Below, in pieces: positions 21,327 to 30,207 of a stretch of DNA of 64,000 nucleotides (the stretch's first letter is position 1; each line of letters starts with the position of its first letter). The position numbers were made by a program, and so were the translations under genes. The notes beneath the pieces are model-generated. The model did not search any database. It saw only the letters and a list, made by a program, of their open reading frames with translations, and was not told where the DNA came from. This DNA comes from Saccharopolyspora_C sp047200635 (lineage in GTDB: Bacteria; Actinomycetota; Actinomycetes; Mycobacteriales; Pseudonocardiaceae), in the NCBI RefSeq assembly GCF_047200635.1, contig NZ_JBJZOI010000020.1, positions 1 to 64,000 on the forward strand, read 5' to 3'.

Positions 21327-22685
21327 TCAGCCCCGCACCACCGCGAGCACCTCGTCGCGCAGCGCGGCGACCGCGGCGGCGTCGGGCGCCTCCACGTTCA
21401 GCCGCAGCAGCGGTTCGGTGTTCGACGGTCGGATGTTGAACCAGGAACCGTCCGCCAGCTCCACGGTAAGCCCGTCGAGCTCGTCGATTCGAGCGCCGGA
21501 GCGCTCCCGGTAGGTGTCGGCGACGGCGCGCATCCGCACGGCCTGGTCGTCCACCGTCGAGTTGATCTCGCCGGAGGCCGCGTAGCGGGAGTAGTCCGCC
21601 ATCAGCGTCGACAGCGGGCCCTGCTGGCCGCCCAGCGCGGCCAGCACGTGCAGCGCGGCCAACATGCCGGAGTCGGCCTTCCAGAACTCGCGGAAGTAGT
21701 AGTGCGCCGAGTGCTCGCCGCCGAAGATCGCGCCGGTCTCGGCCATGGTCTGCTTGATGAACGAGTGCCCCACCCGGGTGCGCACCGGCTTGCCACCGTG
21801 CTCGGAGACGATCTCGGGCACCGCGTGCGAGGTGATCAGGTTGTGGATCACGGTCGAGCCCGGTTCCTTCGCGAGCTCGCGCACCGCGACGAGGGCGGTG
21901 ATCGCGCTCGGGGCCACCGGGTCGGCGTTCTCGTCGACGACGAAGCAGCGGTCCGCGTCGCCGTCGAAGGCGAGCCCGGCGTCCGCGCCGACCTCGCGCA
22001 CCTTGGCCTGCAGGTCGACCAGGTTCGCCGGGTCCAGCGGGTTCGCCTCGTGGTTCGGGAAGGTGCCGTCGAGTTCGAAGTACATCGGGACCAGCTCCAC
22101 CGGCAGGCCCTCGAACACGCTGGGCACGGTGTGCCCGGCCATCCCGTTGCCGGCGTCCACGACGATCTTGAGCGGACGGATCTCGCGCAGGTCGACGAGC
22201 TCGCGCAGGAAGCGCGCGTAGTCGGCGGCCATGTCGCGCTCGGAGACCGAGCCCTTGGCGCCCAGGAACTCCGGCACCCCGTGCGCGACGAGCTCCTGGA
22301 TCTCGGACAGCCCGCTGTCCTGACCGACCGGCGCCGCGCCCGCCCGGCACAGCTTGATGCCGTTGTAGCGGGCCGGGTTGTGGCTGGCGGTGAACATGGC
22401 GCCCGGCAGCTCCAGGGTGCCGGAGGCGAAGTACAGCATGTCGGTGCTCGCGAGGCCGATGGAGATCACGTCCACGCCCTGCCCGGTCACGCCCTCGGCG
22501 AAGGCGGCCGCCAGGCGCGGCGAGGAGTCGCGCATGTCGTGCCCGATGACGACGGCCGGGCCGCCCACGAGCCTGGTGAACGCCGCGCCGAGCTCGCGCA
22601 CGACGTCGGTGTCGAGCTGCTCGTCCACCACACCTCGGATGTCGTACGCCTTGACGATCTCCGACAGGTCCCGCACGCTGCACAT
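21327..22685 (-). CDS. manB: Phosphomannomutase/phosphoglucomutase
   Basis: This 452-aa alpha-D-phosphohexomutase converts mannose-6-phosphate to mannose-1-phosphate. The phosphoserine loop FTASHNPARYNG (Ser101), metal loop DGDADR and C-terminal phosphate-binding RPSNTEPLLRLN are all present. ATG 22685 is used; GTG 22676 is possible. Longer frame extensions to 22775 are untypical. With manA and manC it completes the route to GDP-mannose. Position and order match Rv3257c. Confidence 0.95.
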   Translation of the reverse strand: MCSVRDLSEIVKAYDIRGVVDEQLDTDVVRELGAAFTRLVGGPAVVIGHDMRDSSPRLAAAFAEGVTGQGVDVISIGLASTDMLYFASGTLELPGAMFTASHNPARYNGIKLCRAGAAPVGQDSGLSEIQELVAHGVPEFLGAKGSVSERDMAADYARFLRELVDLREIRPLKIVVDAGNGMAGHTVPSVFEGLPVELVPMYFELDGTFPNHEANPLDPANLVDLQAKVREVGADAGLAFDGDADRCFVVDENADPVAPSAITALVAVRELAKEPGSTVIHNLITSHAVPEIVSEHGGKPVRTRVGHSFIKQTMAETGAIFGGEHSAHYYFREFWKADSGMLAALHVLAALGGQQGPLSTLMADYSRYAASGEINSTVDDQAVRMRAVADTYRERSGARIDELDGLTVELADGSWFNIRPSNTEPLLRLNVEAPDAAAVAALRDEVLAVVRG

Positions 22686-22790
22686 CCCTACGTAGTCCGG
22701 CCAACCTCGCTGCGTCCCGAGCGTACCGGCGAACCGTGATCTTGCGGAGCACTCCCGACCGCCATCGAGCGGCACGTCACGTTCGGCGGC

Positions 22791-23150
22791 TCACTCGTCC
22801 CGGGGGTCGGGCAGGGCGCGCAGGTGCCCGCGCCTGCCGCCGCCGACGGAGAAGTCCGGCGGATCCACCGGCAGGTCCGAGCGGCCGGCCTCGCGCACCG
22901 CTTCGGCGAGCGCCGTCAGATCGTCGACCGAGGCCTCCGGGAGCGCGAACTCGCCCTCGTAGCGGACGACCTCCCAGCCCTTCGGCACCGTCAGCCGCAG
23001 CGCGTGCTCTTCGCACAGGTCATAGCTGTGCGGTTCGGGGTAGGTGGCGAGGGGACCGACGACCGCGGTCGAGTCCGCGTAGGCATACGTGAGCGTCGCA
23101 ACGGCCGGGTTGGTACACCCGGTCCGCGAGCACCGCCTCACGCTCCGCAC
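22791..23150 (-). CDS. DUF3499 family protein
   Basis: This roughly 119-aa actinobacterial conserved protein (Rv3258c family) has an N-terminal RRCSRTGC and a SYDLCEEHALRL segment. Together they look like a small Cys/His metal-binding module. The function is unknown. GTG 23150 gives the usual start (VRSVRRCSR). GTG 23159 has a G-rich ribosome-like site and cannot be excluded. It is divergent from the metallopeptidase-like gene and precedes manB on the same strand. Confidence 0.85.
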   Translation of the reverse strand: MRSVRRCSRTGCTNPAVATLTYAYADSTAVVGPLATYPEPHSYDLCEEHALRLTVPKGWEVVRYEGEFALPEASVDDLTALAEAVREAGRSDLPVDPPDFSVGGGRRGHLRALPDPRDE

Positions 23151-23383
23151 GAGTGGCACGATAGCGCCCCCCGTCCAGCGCGCGCCGGAGGCACGCGGAA
23201 ACGACCTCCCGACCCCCGCCGCGTCGCGGTGGGCGCAACGCGCTCACCGGCGGATTCGCGCCGCGGGACGGCTTTGTTCGCGCTGCGCGGAACGACTCGG
23301 CGCCCCCGGCTGCTCACATCGGGTGGCGACAGGCGACCCGAACGGGCATCCCCGCGGGGGTTGCGAGGGCGTACCCTCAGCCC

Positions 23384-23857
23384 GTGGTGACCGCACGTGG
23401 ATATCGTCGCCGGACCCTCGCCCGCCGGGATCGCCGCGGGCGCGGTCTGCGCGGCCCGCTCTACCCGGCCTCGGTCCCGGTGGCGCGCAGCCGCTCGCAG
23501 TGGTTCGACGCGACCGTCCTGGAGGCCCTGGAACCGATCGAGCAGCGCTGGCACGCCGAGCTGACCGAGCTCGACGTCGCCGTGGACGAGGTTCCCGAGG
23601 TGCAGGTGACGGCTCCCGAGAAGGTCGTGTGGGACGACGACGTCGTGGTGGACGCGAACGTGCCGCTCGCGCGGCTGGTGCCCGCCGGGGTCGACCGCCG
23701 CGGCCTGCCCACCCGCGCCCGGATCGTGCTGTACCGGCGGCCGCTGGAGGCCCGCGCCCGCGACGGGCAGGACATGGCGGACCTGCTGCACGACGTGCTC
23801 ATCGAGCAGGTCGCCACCTACCTGGGGCTGGACCCGGACGTCATCGAGGGCCAGTGA
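23384..23857 (+). CDS. Metallopeptidase-fold protein with degenerate zinc site (Rv3259-like)
   Basis: This 157-aa protein of the minimal zincin-like (PF06262-type) family has a basic N-terminal tail. The family's core strand/helix pattern ends in LLHDVLIEQVATYLGLDPD. Active members have HExxH at this helix; here it reads HDVLI, so zinc catalysis is doubtful. That appears to be usual for the actinobacterial Rv3259 group. It starts with tandem GTG codons. It is divergent from DUF3499 and converges on the large glycosyltransferase gene. Confidence 0.78.
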   Translation: MVTARGYRRRTLARRDRRGRGLRGPLYPASVPVARSRSQWFDATVLEALEPIEQRWHAELTELDVAVDEVPEVQVTAPEKVVWDDDVVVDANVPLARLVPAGVDRRGLPTRARIVLYRRPLEARARDGQDMADLLHDVLIEQVATYLGLDPDVIEGQ

Positions 23858-23893
23858 TCCGGCGAGGGCCGGTGCTCCGGTGCGCACGGCCGC

Positions 23894-26800
23894 TCAGTCC
23901 CCCGCTCGGCGGGACGGCAGCGCCCCGATCGCGGTGAACAGGATCGCGGCGGCCTGCAGGACCAGCAGCGCCGGGCGCGAGGCATCGCCGTAACCGATGC
24001 GGACCTCGCTGGCCGAGGCGGGCACGGGCACCGCGACCTGGTGGCCCCACGCCTCGGCCAGCGGCGCCTCCCGGCCGTCGATCTCCGCGTGCCAACCCGG
24101 TTCGTGCTCGGCGGCCAGCAGCAGCACCCGGCCCTCCCCGCCCTCGGAGACCCGGACCGCGACCTCCGGCAGCTCGGCGGGCACGCGCAGCGGCCTCGCC
24201 CGCGGCGAGGGGTTCCCGGCGAGCCGGGCCTGCCGCGCGAGGTCCGGGCCGAGCAGCTGCACCGGTCCGGACGGCAGCAGCACCCGCAGCACCGGGGAGC
24301 CGTCGGCGAGGGTGCCGTGATCGGCGAGCAGCTCGCCCGCCGCCGAGCGCAACCGCCGCGCGGCGGCCGGGTCCGGGACCGCCACGTGACCGGTGCCGCG
24401 CGCGGCGGCCGTGGTCAGCGCGGCGCGGACCCGCGCCGGTTCCTCGGAGAGCAGGTCCGATTCCGCGTCCCGCGACCAGCGCAGGGCATCGGGCACCGGG
24501 GCCAGGTCGTCGTCGCCGTAGTGCGGGGCGGCGCCCTCGACCAGCCGAGGCCGTGCACCGCCGAGCACCAGCAGCCCACCCGGCCCGGCCAGCTCCGCCG
24601 CCAGCGCCGCCGTCCCGCCCGGCGGTTCGGCCCGCAGCGGGCCGCGGGCGGCGAGCACCGCGCTCACCCCCGTGACCAGCACACCGCCGGCCAGCACCGC
24701 CCCGAGCACCCGGCGCGGCACCCGGTCCGGGAGCGGACCCGCCGCCAGCACCACCCAGAGCAGGCCGGCCGCGGCCACCACCAGCGCGGCACCGGGGGCC
24801 CCGGGGCTCGCCGGCCCGCCGCTGAGCGGTTCGGCGACGATCCGATCCACGGCGGCCGCGGTCGCCAGCCCGGCGAGCGCGGTGATCGCGCCGGGCAGCA
24901 TCGCGCGACTCGGCGCCAGGACGGCCGCGCCCAGGGCGGCCAGCACCAGGAGACCCCCCGCCCAGGTCGCGGGCGCGCCGTCCGCGCTCAGCAGCGCGAG
25001 CCAGCCGTCGGCCGGGGTCTCGGTGATCCGCCCGCCGGGGCCGTGCAGCAGGAGCTCGGCGTGCCGCAGCAGCACCACCGGCCAGGGCAGCAGGCAGGCG
25101 ATCGGCAGCAGCACCAGCGCGGACAACCCGGCCACCCGGCGCGGGGCGCGACGCGCCTCCCCCGGCACCGCGACGAAGCCGACGAGCGCCAGCACCACCA
25201 GCAGCACCAGCGCCAGGGGGCTGAAGGCCCCGAGCACCGCGAGCCCGAGCGCGGTCGAGCACGCCGTGCCCAGCCAGTGCCGCGAACCGGACACGGCGGC
25301 CAGCCGGGACAGCCCGATCACCGAGGCGATGCCCGCCAGCAGCGGCGGCACGAGCACGTGCGCCACGACGACGTCGAGCCTGCCCTGGCCCGCCGCGTGG
25401 AACGCGAGCGGCAGCAGCGCGTAGGCCCCGGCGGCCAGCGCCCGCTGCCCGCCGCGCATCGGCAGCCCCCGGGTGGCGGCGTAGGCGGTGAGCCCGGCCA
25501 GCGGCGCCCCGAACAGCAGCAGCGCCGCCACGGCGGCGGGCGGCCCGCCCAGCGGTGCGAGCGCGGTGCCCAGCAGCGCCAGCACCAGCAGCGAGGCCGT
25601 GGCCGGCGAGCCGGTACCGCCGTGCACGGGGTGCCAGGAGGCCAGGTAGTCCCGCCAGGTCGCGGCCAGGTCCGCGGGGGCGAGCAGCCTGCCGCCCTGC
25701 AGCGCGGCGCCGAAGCGGTCGTGCTCGGCCAGCGCCCCGTGGGCGAGCAGGGACAGGACGACGAGCGCGGCGGTGAGCAGCACCGGCGGGGTGAGCAGCA
25801 GCTCGCGCAGCACCCGGCGACGGTCCACCCGCACCAGCAGCAGCGTGCGGTCGGGCTCGGGCTCGGGGCGGGCGCCCCGGGGCACCGGCGAGGGGCGCGG
25901 GGGTTCCTCCCCGGGACCGGGTTCGACGGACGCGGACTCGACGGGCACCACCACCTGACCGGTGGGTCTGCGCAGCCCGCCGACTCCCCGGGAGCGCCGC
26001 CCGGGCTTCGCCAGCGCTCCGGCGGGGAGCGCGGCGGGGCCCACCGAGCGCGGCGGGATGGCCTCGTCGACCGGGGTGATCCGGCCGGTGCCGAACGCCT
26101 CGGGGGCGCGGCCGAGCACGACCTCGCGCCGCACCCGCTCCCGGACCAGCCCGGCGAACGCGGCGCGCGCCCCGTTGCGCAGCCTGGTGAGCCTGCTGGT
26201 CAGCAGGCCGCGGACCCCGGCGGGCCGGGGGGTGATCGCGCGCCGCCGCGCCCGCGCGGCCCGGATCCCGAGCCGTCCGGTGAGCAGCTCGGTGAGCGCT
26301 GCCCACTCGGCCACCGCGTCCCGGTGGCGCCACAGCAGCGCGCACCCGGCGGCCCGCAGCAGCGAGAGCACCAGCAACCGGGCGACGGCGGGCGGCACGG
26401 ACCAAGCGGGGGCGTTGACCAGGAAGGTGCGGACCCCGCCGACCCGGTCGGCGGCTCGCCGGGAGCGCCCCGCCGCGTCCGGAGCCCGCTCATCGCGGCG
26501 CAGGGCCCCGGCGTGGCGCATCCGGGCGCTCGGCGCGCAGAGCACGAGGTGCCCGTCGGCGTTGGCGCGCCAGCCGAAGTCGACGTCCTCGAAGCCCAGC
26601 GGCAGCGCCGGGTCGAAGCCGTCGAGGCGCTCGTAGACGTCGCGCCGCACCAGTGCGCCCGCGGTGGACACCGCGAGGACCTCGGAGACGACCCGCGCCT
26701 CGGTCGGCCCGGCGACGGGCTCCCCCGGCGCGGGCTCCGCGCCGGCGTCCTCGCCGGACGGCGCGGGGCCCCAGTCCAGCTCCGGGTCCGCCTCGGCCGA

Positions 26801-27280
26801 GCCGAGCCCGGTCTGCCGCCGTCCCGAGGCGTCGGTCGACAACCCGGCGTCCACCACCAGCCGCGGATCGTCCCAGTCCAGGCCGAGCGGACCCAGCACC
26901 GCGGCGGTCGAGTCCAGCTCCGCCACGTCGAGGAGCTGGCGCAGGCAGTCCGGTGCGGGCGCGGCGTCGTCGTGCAGCAGCCACAGCCAGCGGCCCGGGT
27001 CGCCCCAGCGCTCCGCGGCGTGCTCGGCGGCCGCCGCCACCGCGGCGCCGAAACCGGCGTCCGCCGGCAGGTCGAGCACCCCGTCCAGCAGGTCGGGGGC
27101 CGCGGCCAGCAGCTCGGCCGTGCCGTCGGCGGAACCGGTGTCCACCGCCAGCAGGTGCCGCGGCCGGACGGCGAGCCCGCGCAGCGCGGCCAGCACCTCC
27201 GGCAGCCACCGCTCGCCGTCGTGGCACACCAGCACGCCCAGCACCGGTGCGGTGTTCAGCCGCGGCGCGGTCCCGGCCAC
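23894..27280 (-). CDS. Large GT2 glycosyltransferase fused to a membrane domain
   Basis: This 1128-aa protein has an N-terminal family-2 glycosyltransferase domain (about 1-310) with VLVCHDGERWLPEVL, DTGSADGT and WLLHDDAAP (DxD-like). A basic linker (about 320-520) and about twelve or more hydrophobic segments to about 1080 follow. The C-terminus is soluble. It probably transfers sugars from a lipid or nucleotide donor to an envelope polymer. The exact product is unknown. GTG 27280 is preceded by GGAGG. It lies between the Rv3259-like gene and whiB2, where Mycobacterium has no equivalent. Confidence 0.8.
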   Translation of the reverse strand: MAGTAPRLNTAPVLGVLVCHDGERWLPEVLAALRGLAVRPRHLLAVDTGSADGTAELLAAAPDLLDGVLDLPADAGFGAAVAAAAEHAAERWGDPGRWLWLLHDDAAPAPDCLRQLLDVAELDSTAAVLGPLGLDWDDPRLVVDAGLSTDASGRRQTGLGSAEADPELDWGPAPSGEDAGAEPAPGEPVAGPTEARVVSEVLAVSTAGALVRRDVYERLDGFDPALPLGFEDVDFGWRANADGHLVLCAPSARMRHAGALRRDERAPDAAGRSRRAADRVGGVRTFLVNAPAWSVPPAVARLLVLSLLRAAGCALLWRHRDAVAEWAALTELLTGRLGIRAARARRRAITPRPAGVRGLLTSRLTRLRNGARAAFAGLVRERVRREVVLGRAPEAFGTGRITPVDEAIPPRSVGPAALPAGALAKPGRRSRGVGGLRRPTGQVVVPVESASVEPGPGEEPPRPSPVPRGARPEPEPDRTLLLVRVDRRRVLRELLLTPPVLLTAALVVLSLLAHGALAEHDRFGAALQGGRLLAPADLAATWRDYLASWHPVHGGTGSPATASLLVLALLGTALAPLGGPPAAVAALLLFGAPLAGLTAYAATRGLPMRGGQRALAAGAYALLPLAFHAAGQGRLDVVVAHVLVPPLLAGIASVIGLSRLAAVSGSRHWLGTACSTALGLAVLGAFSPLALVLLVVLALVGFVAVPGEARRAPRRVAGLSALVLLPIACLLPWPVVLLRHAELLLHGPGGRITETPADGWLALLSADGAPATWAGGLLVLAALGAAVLAPSRAMLPGAITALAGLATAAAVDRIVAEPLSGGPASPGAPGAALVVAAAGLLWVVLAAGPLPDRVPRRVLGAVLAGGVLVTGVSAVLAARGPLRAEPPGGTAALAAELAGPGGLLVLGGARPRLVEGAAPHYGDDDLAPVPDALRWSRDAESDLLSEEPARVRAALTTAAARGTGHVAVPDPAAARRLRSAAGELLADHGTLADGSPVLRVLLPSGPVQLLGPDLARQARLAGNPSPRARPLRVPAELPEVAVRVSEGGEGRVLLLAAEHEPGWHAEIDGREAPLAEAWGHQVAVPVPASASEVRIGYGDASRPALLVLQAAAILFTAIGALPSRRAGD

Positions 27281-27386
27281 TGAGTCCTCCCCCCGCCCTA
27301 CTCCGATCAACGCTCGACCGTAGTGGACGGGGACGCGCTCCTGTCGAGCTCGTCGCGCGGAGCGGGCCGGGACGGGCCCCGACGCG

Positions 27387-27421
27387 CAGGAGCCGCGCGA
27401 CCTGCGGACGCGCGGCTCCTG
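27387..27421. terminator. Hairpin downstream of whiB2
   Basis: A perfect 13-bp stem (27387-27399 with 27409-27421) and 9-nt loop lie 76 bp downstream of the whiB2 stop codon and upstream of the large glycosyltransferase gene. They probably separate the two transcripts. Confidence 0.65.
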
Positions 27422-27496
27422 TTCGAATCGATCAAGTCGGCGGGGCCGGACCCGGCGCCGCACCGTCCGCGGTGGACGGGGGCCGCGGGTCCGGTG

Positions 27497-27877
27497 TCAC
27501 ACGGCGCTGCGCTTGAGGCGGCGGCGCTCCCGTTCGGACAGCCCTCCCCAGATCCCGAAGCGCTCGTCGTGCTCCAGCGCGTACTCCAGGCATTCGTGGC
27601 GCACCTCGCAGCCGGCGCAGATGCGCTTGGCCTCGCGGGTGGAGCCGCCCTTCTCCGGGAAGAAGGCCTCCGGATCGGTTTGCGCGCACAATGCGCGCTC
27701 CTGCCACTCCTGTTCCGGCTCGCCCAGTTCGAAGAGCTGGGCGAGCACGTCGGCATCCGTGGTCTCGGATTCCTGCTGCGGATCCCCCCAATGCAGCAGG
27801 CTCACCTGCTGCAAGGGATGACTCTGCTCCATCAAGCGGCCCTGTTCCATCAGGTGGGCTTGACCTGTCTCCCACAT
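27497..27877 (-). CDS. whiB2: WhiB-family iron-sulfur transcription factor (WhiB2/WhmD)
   Basis: This 126-aa protein has four iron-sulfur cysteines (Cys64, Cys87, Cys90, Cys96, the latter three in CxxCxxxxxC), the turn motif FGIWGG and a basic C-terminal SERERRRLKR that contacts DNA. WhiB2/WhmD controls septation and sporulation in actinobacteria, binding the primary sigma factor. ATG 27877 is selected because GGGGGAGG lies directly upstream; the frame is open to 27997. The position before fbiA matches Rv3260c. Confidence 0.93.
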   Translation of the reverse strand: MWETGQAHLMEQGRLMEQSHPLQQVSLLHWGDPQQESETTDADVLAQLFELGEPEQEWQERALCAQTDPEAFFPEKGGSTREAKRICAGCEVRHECLEYALEHDERFGIWGGLSERERRRLKRSAV

Positions 27878-28388
27878 TGGTCCTCCCCCGATCGCTCCCG
27901 TTGCCCGCGGTCCTCCCCAGGACCGTTCGGGATGCACTCCCGGACGCGGGGCGCACGTCCCCGCGTCGCCGCCCGGGCTGGGCACCGGCCCTCTCACCGC
28001 GCCGCCCGTTCGACCGTGGCCATCACCGGAGCTCCCTTTCCCCGGTCACCGCGCCGAATCCGCCGGAATCCACGTGGTGGAAATCCAGACGGGACGATTC
28101 GTCGCGATTTCACCGCTGGGGCCGGTCACCGACGGCGAACCACCGGCGAAGCCGCCCTCGACCAATCATTTCAGCGGAGAATGACACCGCTGTGATTACA
28201 CCGGTGTAGCTCCACTCGGTCAAGCGGAGCCAACCCGTCGAGGGACCCGCGGGCAGCCGCCGCATGACGCAACTCCAGCGGACTTTTGTCGTGGCCCATT
28301 ACTCCAGGTGGCGGCACTTCGCAGGCCGGATCGCGCGTTTTCACCCGGTGGCCCGTGAGGTCCGGCCGACACCGGGGACACTGGTGGG
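27878..28388. other. Long divergent intergenic region, whiB2 / M50 protease
   Basis: About 510 bp with no supported gene. It must hold promoters for both flanking genes. A relatively AT-rich stretch around 28150-28210 includes a 10-bp palindrome at 28198-28207. WhiB2-type genes are typically under developmental control, so several regulator sites could be present, but none is identified. Confidence 0.5.
28198..28207. promoter_or_regulatory. Palindrome ACACCGGTGT upstream of whiB2
   Basis: A perfect 10-bp palindrome, preceded by TGTGATT, lies 321 bp upstream of the whiB2 start and 182 bp upstream of the protease gene. It is an operator candidate only. Confidence 0.25.
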
Positions 28389-29132
28389 GTGAGAACCCGC
28401 GTGAGTCCCCTGTTCCTGGCACTGCTCGGCGCGACCGTCGCAGGTGGCGCGCTGGCCACCGTGGACAACTCGGTCGCCATGACCACCGGCATCGTGCTGA
28501 TCGTGCTGGGCGGCTGGGCCACGTCCCTGTGCTTGCACGAGTTCGGGCACGCGATCACGGCCTACCGGGGCGGGGACCGCGCGGTGCGGGCGAAGGGCTA
28601 CCTGACGCTGGACCCGCGCCGCTACACCGACCCGGTGCTGAGCATCGTGCTGCCGCTGCTGTTCGTGATCGCCGGTGGCATCCCGCTGCCCGGCGGCGCG
28701 GTGTGGATCAACCACCACGCGCTGCGCTCCCGGCGCACCGAATCGGCGGTCTCGCTGGCCGGCCCGCTGACCAACCTGCTGCTCGGGATGCTGATCACGT
28801 TGGCGGTGCAGCTGGTGCCGATGCCGCAGGGGCTCTCCAGCGGCCTGTCCTACCTGGCGTTCCTGCAGGTGATCGCGTTCGTGCTGAACATCCTGCCGAT
28901 CCCCGGCCTGGACGGGTACGGGGCGATCGAGCCGTGGCTGTCCCATCGCGCGCGCGAGCTCGGCGAGAAGGCGCGGATGTGGGCGCCGCTGGCGCTGTTC
29001 GTGCTGCTGTTCGCCGTGCCGTTCGTCGGCCGGGCCTTCTTCTCGCTGGCCTACCTCGTCTTCGCGGCCGTCGGCGGGGACGCCGCGCTGGCCTACCTGG
29101 GACAGGAGGCGTTCCGGTTCTGGGAGTTCTGA
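28389..29132 (+). CDS. M50-family membrane metalloprotease
   Basis: This 247-aa polytopic protein has zinc motif HEFGH (residues 50-54) in the second membrane segment and a distal ligand motif NILPIPGLDG. It is a site-2-protease-type enzyme that would cut within the membrane. There is no PDZ domain, so it is the compact form. Substrates are unknown; regulatory roles on anti-sigma factors are typical for the family. GTG start. It is divergent from whiB2 and upstream of fbiA. Confidence 0.87.
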   Translation: MRTRVSPLFLALLGATVAGGALATVDNSVAMTTGIVLIVLGGWATSLCLHEFGHAITAYRGGDRAVRAKGYLTLDPRRYTDPVLSIVLPLLFVIAGGIPLPGGAVWINHHALRSRRTESAVSLAGPLTNLLLGMLITLAVQLVPMPQGLSSGLSYLAFLQVIAFVLNILPIPGLDGYGAIEPWLSHRARELGEKARMWAPLALFVLLFAVPFVGRAFFSLAYLVFAAVGGDAALAYLGQEAFRFWEF

Positions 29133-29205
29133 TCGCGCGCGCGGGGTGACGCGGGGGACACCGGTCCGGCCCCGGGCGCGGTCCGCCCCGTGCGAGGATC
29201 GCGGG

Positions 29206-30207
29206 GTGAAGGTCGTAGCACTGGTCGGCGGAGTCGGCGGGGCGCGGTTCCTGCTGGGAGTCAAGGCGGCGCTGGGCATCCCCGCGCTCGGCGAGGGCGA
29301 GTCCCCGCACGAGGTGACCGCCGTGGTCAACATCGGCGACGACGTGTGGATGCACGGGCTCCGGGTCTGCCCCGACCTGGACACCTGCATGTACACGCTC
29401 GGCGACGGCATCGACACCGCGAAGGGCTGGGGTCGGGTCGACGAGACGTGGTCGGTGAAGGAGGAACTGGCCGCCTACGGCGCCGAACCGAGCTGGTTCG
29501 GGCTCGGCGACCGGGACATCGCGACGCACCTGGTGCGCTCCCGGATGCTGCGCGCGGGTTACCCGCTCTCGGCGGTGACCGAGGCGCTGTGCGACCGCTG
29601 GCGCCCCGGGGTCCGGCTGCTGCCGGTCAGCGACGACCGGGTGGAGACCCACGTCGCGATCGCGGACCCGGCCACGGGTGAGCCGACGGCGGTGCACTTC
29701 CAGGAGTGGTGGGTGCGCCACCGCGCGGAACCGGCGGCGACGGCGATCGTGCCGGTGGGCGCCGAGGACGCCGCGCTCGCGCCGGGCGTCGCCGAGGCCG
29801 TCGCCGAGGCGGACGTGGTGCTCGTGGCCCCGTCGAACCCGGTGGTGAGCGTGGGCACGCTGCTGGCGGTGCCCGGCTTCCGGGAGGCGCTGCGCTCGAC
29901 GCGCGCTCCGGTGGTGGGGCTGTCCCCGATCATCGGCGGCCGCCCGCTGCGCGGGATGGCCGACGCCTGCCTGACCGCGATCGGCGTGGAGACCTCCGCC
30001 GAGGCCGTGGGCAGGCTCTACGGATCCCGCGCCGACTCCGCGGACGGGGTGCTCGACGCCTGGCTGGTGCACACCGGCGACACCGCGGAGGTGCCGGGCG
30101 TGGCGGTGCGCGACGTGCCGCTGCTGATGTCCGACGTGGACGCGACGGCCGAGATGGCCCGGGCCGCCTTCGACGCGGCCGGGCTCCGGGCTCCGGAGGG
30201 GTCATGA
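29206..30207 (+). CDS. fbiA: 2-phospho-L-lactate (phosphoenolpyruvyl) transferase FbiA
   Basis: This 333-aa enzyme joins the phosphoenolpyruvate-derived moiety to the deazaflavin Fo, giving (dehydro-)F420-0 in coenzyme F420 synthesis. It aligns well with M. tuberculosis FbiA: GGVGGARFLLGVKAALG, GLRVCPDLDTCMYTLG and APSNPVVSVGTLLAVPG are all present. GTG 29206 (VKVVALVGG) gives the family N-terminus. The stop overlaps the fbiB start (ATGA at 30204-30207), so the genes are coupled. Confidence 0.96.
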   Translation: MKVVALVGGVGGARFLLGVKAALGIPALGEGESPHEVTAVVNIGDDVWMHGLRVCPDLDTCMYTLGDGIDTAKGWGRVDETWSVKEELAAYGAEPSWFGLGDRDIATHLVRSRMLRAGYPLSAVTEALCDRWRPGVRLLPVSDDRVETHVAIADPATGEPTAVHFQEWWVRHRAEPAATAIVPVGAEDAALAPGVAEAVAEADVVLVAPSNPVVSVGTLLAVPGFREALRSTRAPVVGLSPIIGGRPLRGMADACLTAIGVETSAEAVGRLYGSRADSADGVLDAWLVHTGDTAEVPGVAVRDVPLLMSDVDATAEMARAAFDAAGLRAPEGS

